Shown here: positions 54,817 through 64,000 of the stretch, in pieces
How the letters are laid out: the number at the start of each line of letters is the position of its first letter
Position numbering within the stretch: position 1 is the stretch's first letter
From: Kastovskya adunca ATA6-11-RM4
GTDB taxonomy: Bacteria; Cyanobacteriota; Cyanobacteriia; Cyanobacteriales; Coleofasciculaceae
Direction: 5' to 3'
DNA: 64,000 nt
Assembly (NCBI GenBank): GCA_019359445.1
Contig: JAHHHJ010000016.1
Span: forward strand, 62,001 to 126,000
Translations under genes and position numbers: made by a program
Notes under the pieces: model-generated
What the model was told of the DNA's origin: nothing
Database searches by the model: none
What the model saw: only the letters and a program-made list of their open reading frames with translations

Positions 54817-55050
54817 TTAGTTCAACGAGCCAGCGGAGGTGGGTAAGGTAGGGGCGTCCACAGATGGCATTCCGGCTTGGGTATCGATACCAGATGATGA
54901 TGTTTGTCCCTTGACGGTCTCCATCTCTGCTGTCGGTGCGGGGGCTGCCATATCGTTGGGGAGAAAGATCCGGGCGCTGACGGCGAATAAAGCCACCAGA
55001 AAGGTCAATAAAACCAGGAAAGGAGCAACGTATTGACGAAAGAAAGCCAT
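54817..55050 (-). CDS. Small hypothetical membrane-anchored protein
   Basis: A 77-residue protein with one N-terminal membrane helix (FLVLLTFLVALFAVSARIF, about 12-30) and a Pro/Ala/Ser/Thr-rich tail that should be outside the membrane. No family recognised. Its stop is 15 bases from the GNAT start. It may be a lineage-specific component; the low-complexity tail gives little to compare. Confidence 0.6.
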   Translation of the reverse strand: MAFFRQYVAPFLVLLTFLVALFAVSARIFLPNDMAAPAPTAEMETVKGQTSSSGIDTQAGMPSVDAPTLPTSAGSLN

Positions 55051-55145
55051 ATTGAAAAAAGCGTTTTTTAGGGTAGAAAGTGGCTAAAGCTACTAATTGA
55101 AGATGCTTGTCAAGCCCTTCTTCTTCATGCTACATGGGATAGGAA

Positions 55146-56936
55146 TTAAGCTCCTTTATCAACTCCGGAAGCGGCGACGACTCGTGGTTTAGCCTTACTG
55201 AGCTGACGCAGCCACATCCCACCCACGACCGCGCTCAAGAGGGAGATCCACCCGGTGACTGGTTGTAGCAGCAAGAAGCCCCCGATGGCAAACATTGCCC
55301 CGAATAGCAGCAAAACCGATGCCAGCACTCGTTTGAGATCCAAACCTAAGTCTTGGATCGAGGAAATCCCGGTGCGATCGCGCTGACGCTGCCAGCCTGG
55401 GCCCGCCGGACGTACTCGCCGATAAAACTCATCCAACGTCGCATCCGTTTCTGGTGGTGCCAGGAACAGGGCGGAAATCCACAAAATGCTGGTAATTACT
55501 GTAGTGACAAGTAGCCGCGTGCCAAAGTCCTCAATCTGAAGAATCGGCACAACGCTGGTGGTAAAACCGACGATAAAGCCCGCAACCATTGCTGTGAGTT
55601 CCGCTGCGGCGTTGATGCGCCACCAGAACCACCGCAAAATTAGCACCAACCCCGGCCCAGTGCCGATCGCGATCACCAGCCGAAATACCGTTGCAACATC
55701 GTCAGCAAAGAATGCCGCGATCGCTCCAATTGCTGTCACGATTACCGAGGCAATGCGTCCGGCTAATACTAACTCTGACTGTTGGGCATTCGGTCTAAAA
55801 AAGCGTAAATAGAGGTCGTTTGTCAGATAGGATGCCCCCCAATTAATCGACGTGGAGACGGTACTCATAAAGGCGGCAATCAGCGAAGTCACTACTAATC
55901 CCAGCATCACTGGCGGCAAAAAGTCCAGCATCAGTCTGGGATACCCCAACTCCGGGTCTGCTAAATCTGGGTAAACGACAATGGCGACAAGTGCCACCAC
56001 AATCCAGGGCCAAGTGCGAACAATGTAGTGGAGGACACTGAAAAACCAGGCGGCTTTTTCTGCCTCGGCTTCGTCTTTGGAGGCAGCAAGGCGTTGAATA
56101 AATTCACCTCCCCCATCGCTGCGTCGAAACGACCACCATTGAATAAAGATGTAAGCAAAAAAGCTACTAGCGCTAATACCTGCTGCTTCACTCCAGCGAA
56201 AGCCGCCAGCACCAACGCTAAAGGGGAAAAACGACAAAACATCCTGCTGGGTTGCCTGCTGCACCGCCGGAATCAGTTCGTGGATGCCGCCGACAGAGTT
56301 CACCGCCGCCACCGCCACAACGATCGCCCCAAGTAGCGCCAAAAAGAACTGAAAGAAATCCGTTGTCACAACGCCCCACAACCCCGCAAAGCCAGAGTAA
56401 ATCAGGACGAAAATGCTCACCCCAACGACACTCCAGATTTTCAGGTTCTCCCCTGGCTCAATGCCCAAACTTTGCCACAATTGCAGAGCATCAACGACTT
56501 TGACCATCGCCAGCATGGCATAACCAATGCCGATACAGTTGATGGGTAAAGCAAAGAGAAAGGCTTTGGTTCCCCGCAGCAGCGCCGCCGGAGCGCCCCC
56601 ATAGCGAATTTCTGTCAGTTCAGCGTCAGTGACAATTTCTGAGCGTCGCCACAGTTTGGCAAAGAGGTAGATCATCACCAAGTGGGCGATGCCAAAACTC
56701 CACCATTCCCAGTTTCCGGCGATCCCTCTGCTGGCAACAACCCCCGAAATGTACAGAGGGGTGTCAATGGAAAATGTGGTCGCTGCCATACTGGTTCCTG
56801 CAAGCCACCAAGACAGGCGTCGCCCCGATACAAAAAAATCTACCAGGCTATCTGATGCCTTGCCAGACAGGTACACACCTAACCCCATCGTTAAGATGAG
56901 GTACAGCAGCACAATTAACCAATCAACCAGTTGCAT
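55146..56936 (-). CDS. Sodium:solute symporter family protein
   Basis: A 596-residue SSS-family transporter with about thirteen helices. The N-terminus LVDWLIVLLYLILTMGLGVYL begins helix 1, and the VDFFVSGRRLSWWLAGTSMAATTFSIDTPLYISG segment matches the usual SSS entry. FLPPVMLGLVVTSLIAAFMSTVSTSINWGASYLTNDLY is the conserved core helix (Na+ site region). The solute is unknown; glycine betaine or sugars are common in the family. It is not in an operon. The C-terminal 100 residues include two extra helices. Confidence 0.9.
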   Translation of the reverse strand: MQLVDWLIVLLYLILTMGLGVYLSGKASDSLVDFFVSGRRLSWWLAGTSMAATTFSIDTPLYISGVVASRGIAGNWEWWSFGIAHLVMIYLFAKLWRRSEIVTDAELTEIRYGGAPAALLRGTKAFLFALPINCIGIGYAMLAMVKVVDALQLWQSLGIEPGENLKIWSVVGVSIFVLIYSGFAGLWGVVTTDFFQFFLALLGAIVVAVAAVNSVGGIHELIPAVQQATQQDVLSFFPFSVGAGGFRWSEAAGISASSFFAYIFIQWWSFRRSDGGGEFIQRLAASKDEAEAEKAAWFFSVLHYIVRTWPWIVVALVAIVVYPDLADPELGYPRLMLDFLPPVMLGLVVTSLIAAFMSTVSTSINWGASYLTNDLYLRFFRPNAQQSELVLAGRIASVIVTAIGAIAAFFADDVATVFRLVIAIGTGPGLVLILRWFWWRINAAAELTAMVAGFIVGFTTSVVPILQIEDFGTRLLVTTVITSILWISALFLAPPETDATLDEFYRRVRPAGPGWQRQRDRTGISSIQDLGLDLKRVLASVLLLFGAMFAIGGFLLLQPVTGWISLLSAVVGGMWLRQLSKAKPRVVAASGVDKGA

Positions 56937-57020
56937 AGATTCTCTAGTCGCTTCATTTCTTGCAGTCGATCATGCCATAGTTGCGCTCCTGTTTCCGGAT
57001 ATCTGCCTCAAGAGCGATTG

Positions 57021-57650
57021 TCATCGGGTGGCTGAGTTTGCCGTGGGGTCGCAGCCGCGCCAAACTCCCACTAATACCCCCTGAACTTGTACGCTTGTAG
57101 CCATCACTTCGATGGGGGCGTACTTCGAGTTGGCGGGCTTGAGGGTGACGTGCTTCCCCTGACGGTAAAAGCGCTTTAAGGTTGTGCCATGTCCTTCCAC
57201 CCGTGCGGCGACAATGACACCATTTTTTAGTTGTTCTGGGTTGGGGACAGGGCGCATGATGACCACGTCCCCTTCTGTAATTAAGTCTTCAATCATGCTG
57301 TCTCCCGTCACTCGCAGAGCAAAGTAGTCGGGTTGATGGAAGACGTGGGATAGATCTAATTGCTCTTGGGTATCGGTGAAGGGTTCGACTAATCCCCCCG
57401 CCGCGATCGCTCCTAAGACAGGAACGCCTAAATTCTTGGGGTGTAAAATCCGAATGGTACGGGCTTGTCCTTCACTCCAGTCTATATAGCCTTTGGCTCG
57501 CAAGTGTTCTAAGCGGCTTTGAACGGGTGCAGGCGATCGCAAATTCATCGCTCGCATCATCTGCCGAATCGAAGGCGCATGCTGGGATGTGCGAATGTAT
57601 TCCACTAGCCAGTCATGAAGTTGTTTTTGAGCTTCAGTCAGAGGTTCCAT
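57021..57650 (-). CDS. lexA: LexA repressor
   Basis: Represses the SOS genes and cleaves itself when RecA is activated. The 209 residues have the N-terminal winged helix with SIRQMMRAMNLRSPAPVQSRLEHLRAKGYI. The cleavage bond Ala84-Gly85 is in AIAAGGL. The catalytic dyad is present: Ser118 in GDSMIED and Lys159 in TLKRF. Some cyanobacterial LexA proteins have lost these residues, so this one is likely to be cleavable. It is preceded by its own operator (57731-57744). The argF gene lies upstream, 139 bases away, on the same strand. Confidence 0.96.
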   Translation of the reverse strand: MEPLTEAQKQLHDWLVEYIRTSQHAPSIRQMMRAMNLRSPAPVQSRLEHLRAKGYIDWSEGQARTIRILHPKNLGVPVLGAIAAGGLVEPFTDTQEQLDLSHVFHQPDYFALRVTGDSMIEDLITEGDVVIMRPVPNPEQLKNGVIVAARVEGHGTTLKRFYRQGKHVTLKPANSKYAPIEVMATSVQVQGVLVGVWRGCDPTANSATR

Positions 57651-57725
57651 AATTTGAGTTTTGAATTCTTGGGGGTAAAGTTAAACACTTATTCCTCAGA
57701 ACTTGTAGGTATTGAATGTTACCTT

Positions 57726-57731
57726 AATATA
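57726..57731 (-). promoter_or_regulatory. Candidate -10 box of the lexA promoter
   Basis: TATATT on the minus strand sits directly downstream of the LexA box, about 76 bases before the start codon. A weak -35 match (GACTTT) lies upstream of the LexA box, so the box would occupy the spacer between -35 and -10. This is a by-eye prediction. Confidence 0.4.
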
Positions 57732-57744
57732 GAACAGTCGTACT
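57731..57744 (-). promoter_or_regulatory. lexA: LexA-binding site upstream of lexA
   Basis: AGTACGACTGTTCT on the coding strand matches the cyanobacterial LexA consensus RGTACNNNDGTWCB at every defined position. It lies 81 bases upstream of the lexA start codon and overlaps the candidate -10 box. Autorepression is expected by analogy with other cyanobacteria; binding has not been shown here. Confidence 0.75.
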
Positions 57745-57788
57745 ATTAAAAGTCTCATCTGTCTAGTCCTTTGTTGTTAGTATCCCTA

Positions 57789-58709
57789 CTAATCTGCGCC
57801 TAAAAGACTGACTAATAAAGCTTTTTGGGCATGCATTCTGTTTTCTGCTTGCTCCCAAATTTTTGACCTTGCTCCCTCCATCACCCCATCGGTAATTTCT
57901 TCATCCCGATGAGCGGGGAGACAGTGAAGCACAATCGCCTCCGGATCTGCCTGATTCACCAGTTCTTCATTAACCTGATAAGGCTGAAAAATAGGAATCC
58001 GTTGATCGGCAGAGTCTTCTTGACCCATACTTGCCCAAACATCGGTATAGATAACATGGGAGCCTTGCACCGCGATCGCTGGATCGTCAGTCACCAAGAC
58101 TTGTGATTTGCCCCCAGCGATCGCTTTAGCTTGCTCTACAACACCCGCCTGCGGCAAGTAAGCTGGAGGAGTGGCAATTCTGACATTCATCCCCACCAAC
58201 GCGCAGCCTAGCATCAGAGAGTGAGCAACATTATTGCCATCCCCAAGATAAGTCAATGTCAAACCCGACAGCGAACCAAAGCATTCTTGAACCGTTAATA
58301 AATCAGCGAGTATCTGGCAAGGATGCTCCAAATCAGTTAAAGCATTGATAATCGGGATTTTGGCATAGGAAGCAAAGGTTTCCAGTTGCTGCTGCTCAAA
58401 AGTGCGAATTGCCAGCACATCCAAATAGCGATCCAACACCCGGGCTGTATCCGGTACAGGTTCCCCCCGACTCACCTGAGTTACATTGGAATTAAGATCA
58501 ATTACCTGACCGCCTAATTGATACATCGCCACAGTAAAACTCACCCGCGTTCGTGTAGAGGCTTTGAAGAACAGTAGCCCCAGCACCTTATTGCAGCGCA
58601 AATGCACCTTTTTTTGTTTTAACTGCTCCGCCAGTTGCAACAAGTCTAGAAGCTCATTTGCTCTGAGGTCTACCACACTCAGAAAATCCCGTCCTTTCAA
58701 TGCCTCCAT
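57789..58709 (-). CDS. argF: Ornithine carbamoyltransferase
   Basis: Joins ornithine and carbamoyl phosphate to citrulline in arginine synthesis; cytosolic trimer. The 306 residues have the carbamoyl-phosphate motif FKASTRTRVSFTVAM, the ornithine-site segment LGDGNNVAHSLMLGC, DVWASMGQE and the late HCLPAHRDEEITD, all typical of OTC rather than aspartate transcarbamylase. The frame is open for another 63 codons upstream, but that part looks random, and GAGGAAG seven bases before the ATG at 58709 fixes the start. It is upstream of lexA on the same strand. Confidence 0.96.
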   Translation of the reverse strand: MEALKGRDFLSVVDLRANELLDLLQLAEQLKQKKVHLRCNKVLGLLFFKASTRTRVSFTVAMYQLGGQVIDLNSNVTQVSRGEPVPDTARVLDRYLDVLAIRTFEQQQLETFASYAKIPIINALTDLEHPCQILADLLTVQECFGSLSGLTLTYLGDGNNVAHSLMLGCALVGMNVRIATPPAYLPQAGVVEQAKAIAGGKSQVLVTDDPAIAVQGSHVIYTDVWASMGQEDSADQRIPIFQPYQVNEELVNQADPEAIVLHCLPAHRDEEITDGVMEGARSKIWEQAENRMHAQKALLVSLLGAD

Positions 58710-59145
58710 CTTCTTCCTCGATAACTGACTTGAAATGAAATATAAAGGCGTGTAGCGTGATACAAAAAAACACCTCTTTGACCAGATATCAACTCGGCAA
58801 TGACTACCTAGTTGTGCCCTGAAAAAGACACCTGAAAAACTTATCAAGTTTTGCAGCAGTCCCTCAGCCATACATGATATTACGGAAAAAGAGAACAAAC
58901 CCTTTAACTGACTACCAAATTTTCACCCATTTCTTTTTCTCTGGAGACTGATCAGCAGCTAGGGCATGTGTAGAGATAAGAGGAGGTCGCGCCTGAGAGA
59001 TGAAGAGATAGTTTGAAAAATCTTCTCAACGATTGCCAGCCTCTACAAGCTGGAGTAGCTTAAATATTAATAACAGGGTATTACTCAAGATTATGAAATT
59101 CTACTACCGCTCAAACTCCCTAAACGTTTATAAGTTTTAACTTCA
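58710..59145. other. Intergenic between argF and the cyclase hybrid
   Basis: A 436-base gap holding the divergent promoters of argF (minus) and the histidine kinase-cyclase gene (plus). The open frame that runs upstream from argF into this region has no start context and is not a real extension. I see no RNA gene or repeat. Confidence 0.5.
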
Positions 59146-62100
59146 ATGCAACTGTCTTTTGGGAAAAAACTGGTCTTACTCATTTCACTACTTTCAGTGG
59201 GAATAACGGGTACAAGTGTCTGGTTTTTTTATGTCACAACTTATCAGATTATTTTAAACCAAACGGCAAATCGGCTCAAAGATATTGGTCGCACTGGGGC
59301 ATTTTTATTTGATGAAGAAGACCGGGAAGCCATTCAAAGATTGCGCCAAGCCATCGCGCGAGATTCTCTACCCCTTGATAGCAAAATCTTAAGCATTAAA
59401 CCGGGAGATAGCGCAGAAACTTTACCGAGTGAGACAGCAAAAAAGTATATGAACTCGCAGGATTTTCAAGAAATTGTGCAAATCCTGCGAAAAATCAAAG
59501 CAGGAAGTCGGCAGGGAGTTACACCCTTAAAAAGACTGGAACAAAAATCGGAAAATCCCCAAGATGCACCTTCAATTTACTACACTTACCTCTTAGTTAC
59601 CATCCCGGAATCTCCTGACAGAAGCGTATTAAAATTTTTGGCTGACGCCGACTATGAAAAAAAACCTGGCGAACAAGGTAATCCGATTGGAAACTTGTAT
59701 GCGCCGGAAGAAGTAGGTTTGAAAAAAGCGTTTGATGGTAAAGCACAGGTAGGGAAAGATTTCTATACGGATAAGTGGGGGACTTTCCTAACAGCAGCAG
59801 TGCCGATCAAAGAGGAGGGAGGTAACGTCATTGCCGTCTTAGCCCTTGACTATAACGTCACGAGCGAGGTGAATCAAGTTCAGAGGTTACGTTACATCTG
59901 TTTTATTATTATCAGTATCAGTTTTGCCCTTTCTGTGCTATTAGCCTTCTTCTTATCCCGTCTCGTGGGACGCCCAATTGCTAAGTTACGGGATGGAGCA
60001 GAAAGAGTCCGCGCCCGTGACTTTCAAACCTTTATTGACATCAAAAGTAAAGATGAACTAGGGCTACTGGCAGATACGTTTAACTTAATGGTGGTGGAGA
60101 TTCGCGATTATGCCCAAAACCTGGAGCAGAAAAACGCTGATTTGCAGCATATAAATCAACTTAAAGATGAATTTCTAGCTAATACCTCCCATGAGTTAAA
60201 AACCCCCTTAAATGGCATCATTGGCTTGACGGAATCACTAATTGATGGAGTCGGAGGACAGCCATCCGAAATCCAAAACGAAAATCTTGTAATGATTGCT
60301 CAAAGCGGCAAGCGCCTAAATAATTTAATTAACGATATTCTCGATTTTTCCAAGCTTAAACATAACAATATTGAGTTATTAGTTAAAACCGTTGGGGTAA
60401 AAGATGTGGCAGAAATAGTGCTATCTCTTTCGCAACCCATGGTTGGCAAAAAAGCTCTTCAACTTATTAATAATATTGACGAGAATCTACCTCCCGTCGC
60501 AGCAGACGAAAGTCGCTTGCAGCAAATTCTTTACAATTTAGTAGGTAACGCGATTAAGTTTACCGAGTCCGGTGTTGTTGAAATTTCTGCACAAGTCATT
60601 CAGGAAAAGGGAAAATCTCAACGTTCTCAATCTTCCCCTTACTTGGCAATTGCAGTCTCTGATACTGGTATTGGCATTCCTGAAAACAAATTTGAGCAAA
60701 TTTTTGAATCCTTTGAACAGGCGGATGGCTCCATCATCAGGAGGTACGGCGGGACTGGCTTAGGTTTGGCGATTACTAAGCAGCTAGTGGAGTTGCACGG
60801 AGGAACGATCGCAGTGCAGTCTACTGTCGGAAAATCTTCGCAGTTTACCTTCACCTTACCAGTTGCTGGTGGTGGGAAAGTCCCAACCCTGTCTAGGGAA
60901 GCATGGCGTCAGAGCGATCGCCTCCCTCGCCAAAAAATCTCTCCCTCCACCCTTCCCCCATCTCTCTCCAACCAAAATACAAGACTGGATCTCTCTGTTT
61001 CCTCCGTCTCCACTAATAAGTTGGAAATTCTGGTGGTAGATGATGACTCGATCAACCTACAGGTGCTAGTAAACCACCTTCTGCAAAACTACTCCATTAC
61101 CCAAGCCTCAGATGGGCCGGAAGCTTTAGCATTAATTGAACAAGGTTTCAAGCCAGATTTAATCATCCTGGATGTCATGATGCCACGGATGACGGGGTAT
61201 GAGGTGTGCAAAGAAATTCGCAAGAGCTATGGTGCCAACGAACTGCCGATTCTGTTACTTACTGCTAAAAATCAAGTCTCAGATTTAGTAGAAGGGTTTA
61301 ATTGTGAGGCGAATGATTACCTCACTAAACCCGTTGCCAAACAGGAGTTACTGGCACGAATTAAAATACACATTCAACTTTGTCAGCTAAATCTTTCCTA
61401 TGGGCGCTTTGTCCCCCATGAATTACTCGAAATTTTAGAGCGAGAGACAATTTTAGATGTGAAGTTGGGCGATCATATTCAAAAAGATATGGCGATTCTC
61501 TTTTCGGATATTCGCTCCTTTACGAGTATGTCAGAAGCGATGACGCCGGAAGAGAATTTTCACTTTCTTAATGCTTACTTCAAACAGGTTGTTCCAGCGA
61601 TCAAAAACAACAACGGATTTGTCGATAAGTATATTGGTGATGCTGTCATGGCGCTATTTCCGGGGAAAACGGAAGATGCCTTGCAAGCAGCAATCGATAT
61701 GCAAAAGCAACTTTCTCTGTATAACGAGCAACTTAAAGCAGAAGGGAAACCTCTGATTACTATTGGAATTGGAATACATACAGGAAGCTTGATGGTGGGA
61801 ACGATTGGAGAGGAACGACGGATGGAAGGAACCGTTATTTCTGATGCGGTGAATCTGGCATCTCGCTTGGAAGGGTTAACGAAAATTTATGGAGCGTCTC
61901 CCATCATCAGCGAAAAGATTTTGATTTCTTTAGAAGACCCTACAAAATACAATTATCGTTTCTTAGGAAGAGTGCCAGTTAAAGGTAGGAAAGATACTGT
62001 ATCAATTTTTGAAGTTCTCGATGGGGAATCACCAGAGAGTATCGAACTGAAATCAAAATATCGTGCTGAATTTGAGTCTGGAGTTCAACTGTACTACAGC

Positions 62101-62259
62101 CGAAAATTTGCAGAAGGCTATCAAGTTTTTAAGAACCTTTTACAAAAAAATCCCCAGGATAAAGTGGCAATCCTTTATCTGAAGCGTTGTCGGAAATTTA
62201 ATAAATACGGCACATCGCAAGATTGGGACACAATAGAAGCATTGGTAGATAAGCTGTAA
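59146..62259 (+). CDS. Hybrid histidine kinase-receiver-adenylate cyclase
   Basis: A 1037-residue signalling protein that links a membrane sensor to cAMP production. In order: helix 1 (about 8-30), an external sensor domain (31-248), helix 2 (about 249-272), HAMP (273-325), HisKA with His349 in [12 protein letters not shown], an ATPase with [11 protein letters not shown] and GGTGLGLAI, a receiver (about 626-745) with Asp near 677 in [11 protein letters not shown], and a class III cyclase (about 780-950). Both metal-binding Asp (FSDIRSF and IGDAVMA) are present. Lys in VDKYIGD and Asp in SDAVNLASR indicate ATP rather than GTP. A TPR-like helix pair ends the protein. It resembles cyanobacterial CyaC-type hybrids with only one receiver. 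Confidence 0.93.
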   Translation: MQLSFGKKLVLLISLLSVGITGTSVWFFYVTTYQIILNQTANRLKDIGRTGAFLFDEEDREAIQRLRQAIARDSLPLDSKILSIKPGDSAETLPSETAKKYMNSQDFQEIVQILRKIKAGSRQGVTPLKRLEQKSENPQDAPSIYYTYLLVTIPESPDRSVLKFLADADYEKKPGEQGNPIGNLYAPEEVGLKKAFDGKAQVGKDFYTDKWGTFLTAAVPIKEEGGNVIAVLALDYNVTSEVNQVQRLRYICFIIISISFALSVLLAFFLSRLVGRPIAKLRDGAERVRARDFQTFIDIKSKDELGLLADTFNLMVVEIRDYAQNLEQKNADLQHINQLKDEFLANTSHELKTPLNGIIGLTESLIDGVGGQPSEIQNENLVMIAQSGKRLNNLINDILDFSKLKHNNIELLVKTVGVKDVAEIVLSLSQPMVGKKALQLINNIDENLPPVAADESRLQQILYNLVGNAIKFTESGVVEISAQVIQEKGKSQRSQSSPYLAIAVSDTGIGIPENKFEQIFESFEQADGSIIRRYGGTGLGLAITKQLVELHGGTIAVQSTVGKSSQFTFTLPVAGGGKVPTLSREAWRQSDRLPRQKISPSTLPPSLSNQNTRLDLSVSSVSTNKLEILVVDDDSINLQVLVNHLLQNYSITQASDGPEALALIEQGFKPDLIILDVMMPRMTGYEVCKEIRKSYGANELPILLLTAKNQVSDLVEGFNCEANDYLTKPVAKQELLARIKIHIQLCQLNLSYGRFVPHELLEILERETILDVKLGDHIQKDMAILFSDIRSFTSMSEAMTPEENFHFLNAYFKQVVPAIKNNNGFVDKYIGDAVMALFPGKTEDALQAAIDMQKQLSLYNEQLKAEGKPLITIGIGIHTGSLMVGTIGEERRMEGTVISDAVNLASRLEGLTKIYGASPIISEKILISLEDPTKYNYRFLGRVPVKGRKDTVSIFEVLDGESPESIELKSKYRAEFESGVQLYYSRKFAEGYQVFKNLLQKNPQDKVAILYLKRCRKFNKYGTSQDWDTIEALVDKL

Positions 62260-62288
62260 TTTTTTTCCTTCAGAGGATACTGCAAATC

Positions 62289-64000
62289 ATGAACTGCCGA
62301 AACGCTGCAATGCCTGTTGTCCCTCGCCGTCCGCAATTTTCTACCTCTATTAAAGAGGAAAAGGGGGGCGAAGGCTTGTGGTACGGCACATTGAAAATGT
62401 CTATTCCCGCCCAGGTAGGAATAGCGCTACTGAATCTGGGCGTTTTACTAGGTGCGCCAGCGGTTCTCACGGCTCCGGTATGGGGAGCAGAGCGGATTTA
62501 TGTGCCTTATGGCCCCTTGCAGTTTTCACTGACCGTTTCAGCGTTGGAAACTTACGCCAAAGAAGGAAAAATTGAGCCGGAACTAGCGGGGTATGCGCGT
62601 TATATAGAACCGGAGCGGCTGGCGCAACTGCGGCAGGTGTTGACGGCACGGGTGCCTGTAACACCTGTAGCGATCGCGCAATTTCTCTACTCCCGCCAAG
62701 GCGAAATCATCCTAGAGCGCGTGTCACAGCTCATTCAAACCCAAGCAGGGCAACCGGGATTTTATGCGATTCGAGCGGCATTAATCAGGGCGGCTACCGA
62801 TCCGGAAGGTTTAACTCTGCTCAATGTGCTGCGGGAGTTTCCCACCTACGGGATTCGGATCAATTCCCAGCGCGGTTTTCAGCTTTTTGATGATTTATCA
62901 GTGCTGGTTCAAGAAACTGAACTGGCAACCGCCGCCGTCAGGCGACAAGCGATCGCTGAAGCCGCCGCCGAAGTACCAACCGATGACTCCCAACTTGCCA
63001 CCCTATTTCCAGAAGATACTTCACAATTTCTAGACTTACAGCAACCGGGAGCGGTTAACTTCCAAAAGCAAACCCTGATCCTCAACGATCTCCAACGTAA
63101 CCGCAGCTTTCCGGTGGATCTTTACCTCCCCACCTCAAACTCCACTCAGGAAAAAACACCCTTGGTTGTTATTTCCCACGGACTTGGTTCTGAGCGCGAA
63201 ACTTTTGCTTATTTAGCAGAACACCTTGCTAGTTATGGCTTTGCCGTGGCTGTTCCCGAACATCCAGGGAGTAATGCTGCACAGTTGCAAGCGCTCACCC
63301 AAGGGTTAGCCAATGAAGTTTCTACGCCAGCCGAGTTGATTGATCGCCCCGAAGATATCAAGTTTTTGCTCGATCAACTGCAACGCTTGTATCCCCGACA
63401 ACTAAATCTGCAAAATGTCGGCGTGCTAGGACAATCCTTTGGTGGCTACACGGTTTTAGCCTTAGCTGGGGCGAATATTAACTTTGAGCAACTGCAAGCA
63501 GACTGTATGAATGAAGAGAATGCATTAAATCTATCGCTACTGCTGCAATGTCGAGCGCAGGAGTTGGGTTCTGTAGAGGAGGAGTTGCAGGATGAGCGGA
63601 TTGGGGCAGCGATCGCGATTAACCCGGTGATCAGCAGCATCTTTGGACAAGAACAACTGAGTCAGATTCAGTTACCCGTGATGCTGGTTGCTAGTAGTAA
63701 TGATACCGTCGCCCCCGCCTTACCCGAACAAATTCGACCTTTCACTTGGCTGACAACACCCGAAAAGTATCTGGTGCTGTTAGAAGACGGAACCCATTTT
63801 TCCACCCTGGGGCCATCAACTGGGTCAATACCCATACCTGAGACAGCACTCGGCCCCGATCCTAGGATTGCTTATCAATACATGAATGCGTTGAGCGTCG
63901 CCTTTTTTAAAACCTACATCGCAGGAGAGCCTGACTACCGTCGCTACCTCAGTTCTACCTACGCGCGAACCTTGAGTGAAGACCCTTTACCATTAGAGCT
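62289..64000 (+). CDS. Partial alpha/beta hydrolase with N-terminal DUF1400
   Basis: The frame starts at an ATG at 62289 and is still open at the window end, giving 570 codons. An alternative ATG at 62397 would place a signal peptide (IALLNLGVLLGAPAVLTAPVWGA) at the very N-terminus. After the signal, AERIYVPYGPLQFSLTVSALETYAKEGKI fits DUF1400, a domain common in cyanobacteria. The hydrolase domain (from about 285) has VVISHGLGSERETF, the nucleophile in LGQSFGGYTVLAL, Asp in SSNDTVAP and His in DGTHFSTL, so the triad is complete. It is probably exported. Substrate unknown; lipase or esterase-like. It starts 29 bases after the cyclase stop. Confidence 0.82.
   Translation, partial: MNCRNAAMPVVPRRPQFSTSIKEEKGGEGLWYGTLKMSIPAQVGIALLNLGVLLGAPAVLTAPVWGAERIYVPYGPLQFSLTVSALETYAKEGKIEPELAGYARYIEPERLAQLRQVLTARVPVTPVAIAQFLYSRQGEIILERVSQLIQTQAGQPGFYAIRAALIRAATDPEGLTLLNVLREFPTYGIRINSQRGFQLFDDLSVLVQETELATAAVRRQAIAEAAAEVPTDDSQLATLFPEDTSQFLDLQQPGAVNFQKQTLILNDLQRNRSFPVDLYLPTSNSTQEKTPLVVISHGLGSERETFAYLAEHLASYGFAVAVPEHPGSNAAQLQALTQGLANEVSTPAELIDRPEDIKFLLDQLQRLYPRQLNLQNVGVLGQSFGGYTVLALAGANINFEQLQADCMNEENALNLSLLLQCRAQELGSVEEELQDERIGAAIAINPVISSIFGQEQLSQIQLPVMLVASSNDTVAPALPEQIRPFTWLTTPEKYLVLLEDGTHFSTLGPSTGSIPIPETALGPDPRIAYQYMNALSVAFFKTYIAGEPDYRRYLSSTYARTLSEDPLPLE

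Noticed and set aside
58710-58898. N-terminal extension of argF by 63 codons
   Set aside because: The sequence looks random, and a good ribosome site precedes the later ATG at 58709.

Overview
The window comes from a cyanobacterium, probably a filamentous one. GCGATCGC (HIP1) sites are scattered throughout. Several genes belong to cyanobacterial families: an NblB-type HEAT protein, a PEP-CTERM protein, an HpsE-like hormogonium glycosyltransferase and a cyanobacterial-type LexA with its operator. Heptameric short tandem repeats (TTCATAC/TTCACCC, GGACTCA, GCAGGGG types) occur in several intergenic regions. I cannot name the genus from sequence alone.

Layout. 1-8.5 kb: a partial membrane protein, a two-domain PPK2 (polyP:AMP phosphotransferase), then a forward polysaccharide and nucleotide-sugar region (galE, two small proteins, a GT4 glycosyltransferase, an undecaprenyl-phosphate sugar transferase, gmd, fcl) that would supply GDP-fucose and start a surface glycan. 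8.5-11.4 kb: an EEP-family phosphatase/nuclease divergent from a vapBC-like toxin-antitoxin pair. The pair is coupled tightly to 5-formyl-THF cyclo-ligase and an orphan sugar ABC permease. 11.5-22.4 kb: mostly housekeeping genes on the minus strand (7TM-HD phosphodiesterase, ADP-ribosylglycohydrolase-like protein, aroQ with an unlisted 45-residue gene upstream, cinA, ilvE, M61 peptidase, Crp-type regulator) and a plus-strand DUF389 protein.

22.6-35.0 kb holds the most interesting locus, a compact three-gene NRPS operon on the minus strand. The order of catalytic domains is fatty acyl-AMP ligase / ACP / luciferase-like monooxygenase, then C-A-T-E, then C-A-T-TE. It predicts an oxidised N-acyl dipeptide, acyl-(D-Xaa)-Leu. 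Two of its genes carry in-frame copies of a CCCCCTTAAAAAGGGGG palindromic repeat inside coding sequence, and the epimerase domain also has a 45-bp in-frame tandem duplication.

35.4-42.4 kb: a DUF2993 protein and a five-gene Dpp/Nik/Opp-type ABC transporter, whose operon is interrupted by a block of repeats. 42.4-47 kb: family-4 uracil-DNA glycosylase, a phosphoribosyltransferase, a VOC protein whose last codons lie in repeat DNA, a CBS-domain protein and an nblB-like gene with a clear terminator. 47-52 kb: a PEP-CTERM protein and a second polysaccharide group (HpsE-like GT2, pyruvyl transferase, GT4). 52-64 kb: a HEAT protein, an acidic protein ending in a transposase-type zinc ribbon, a GNAT, a sodium:solute symporter, lexA with its box, argF, a histidine kinase-receiver-adenylate cyclase hybrid, and a partial alpha/beta hydrolase that runs off the end. 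I found no tRNA, rRNA, CRISPR array or intact insertion sequence.
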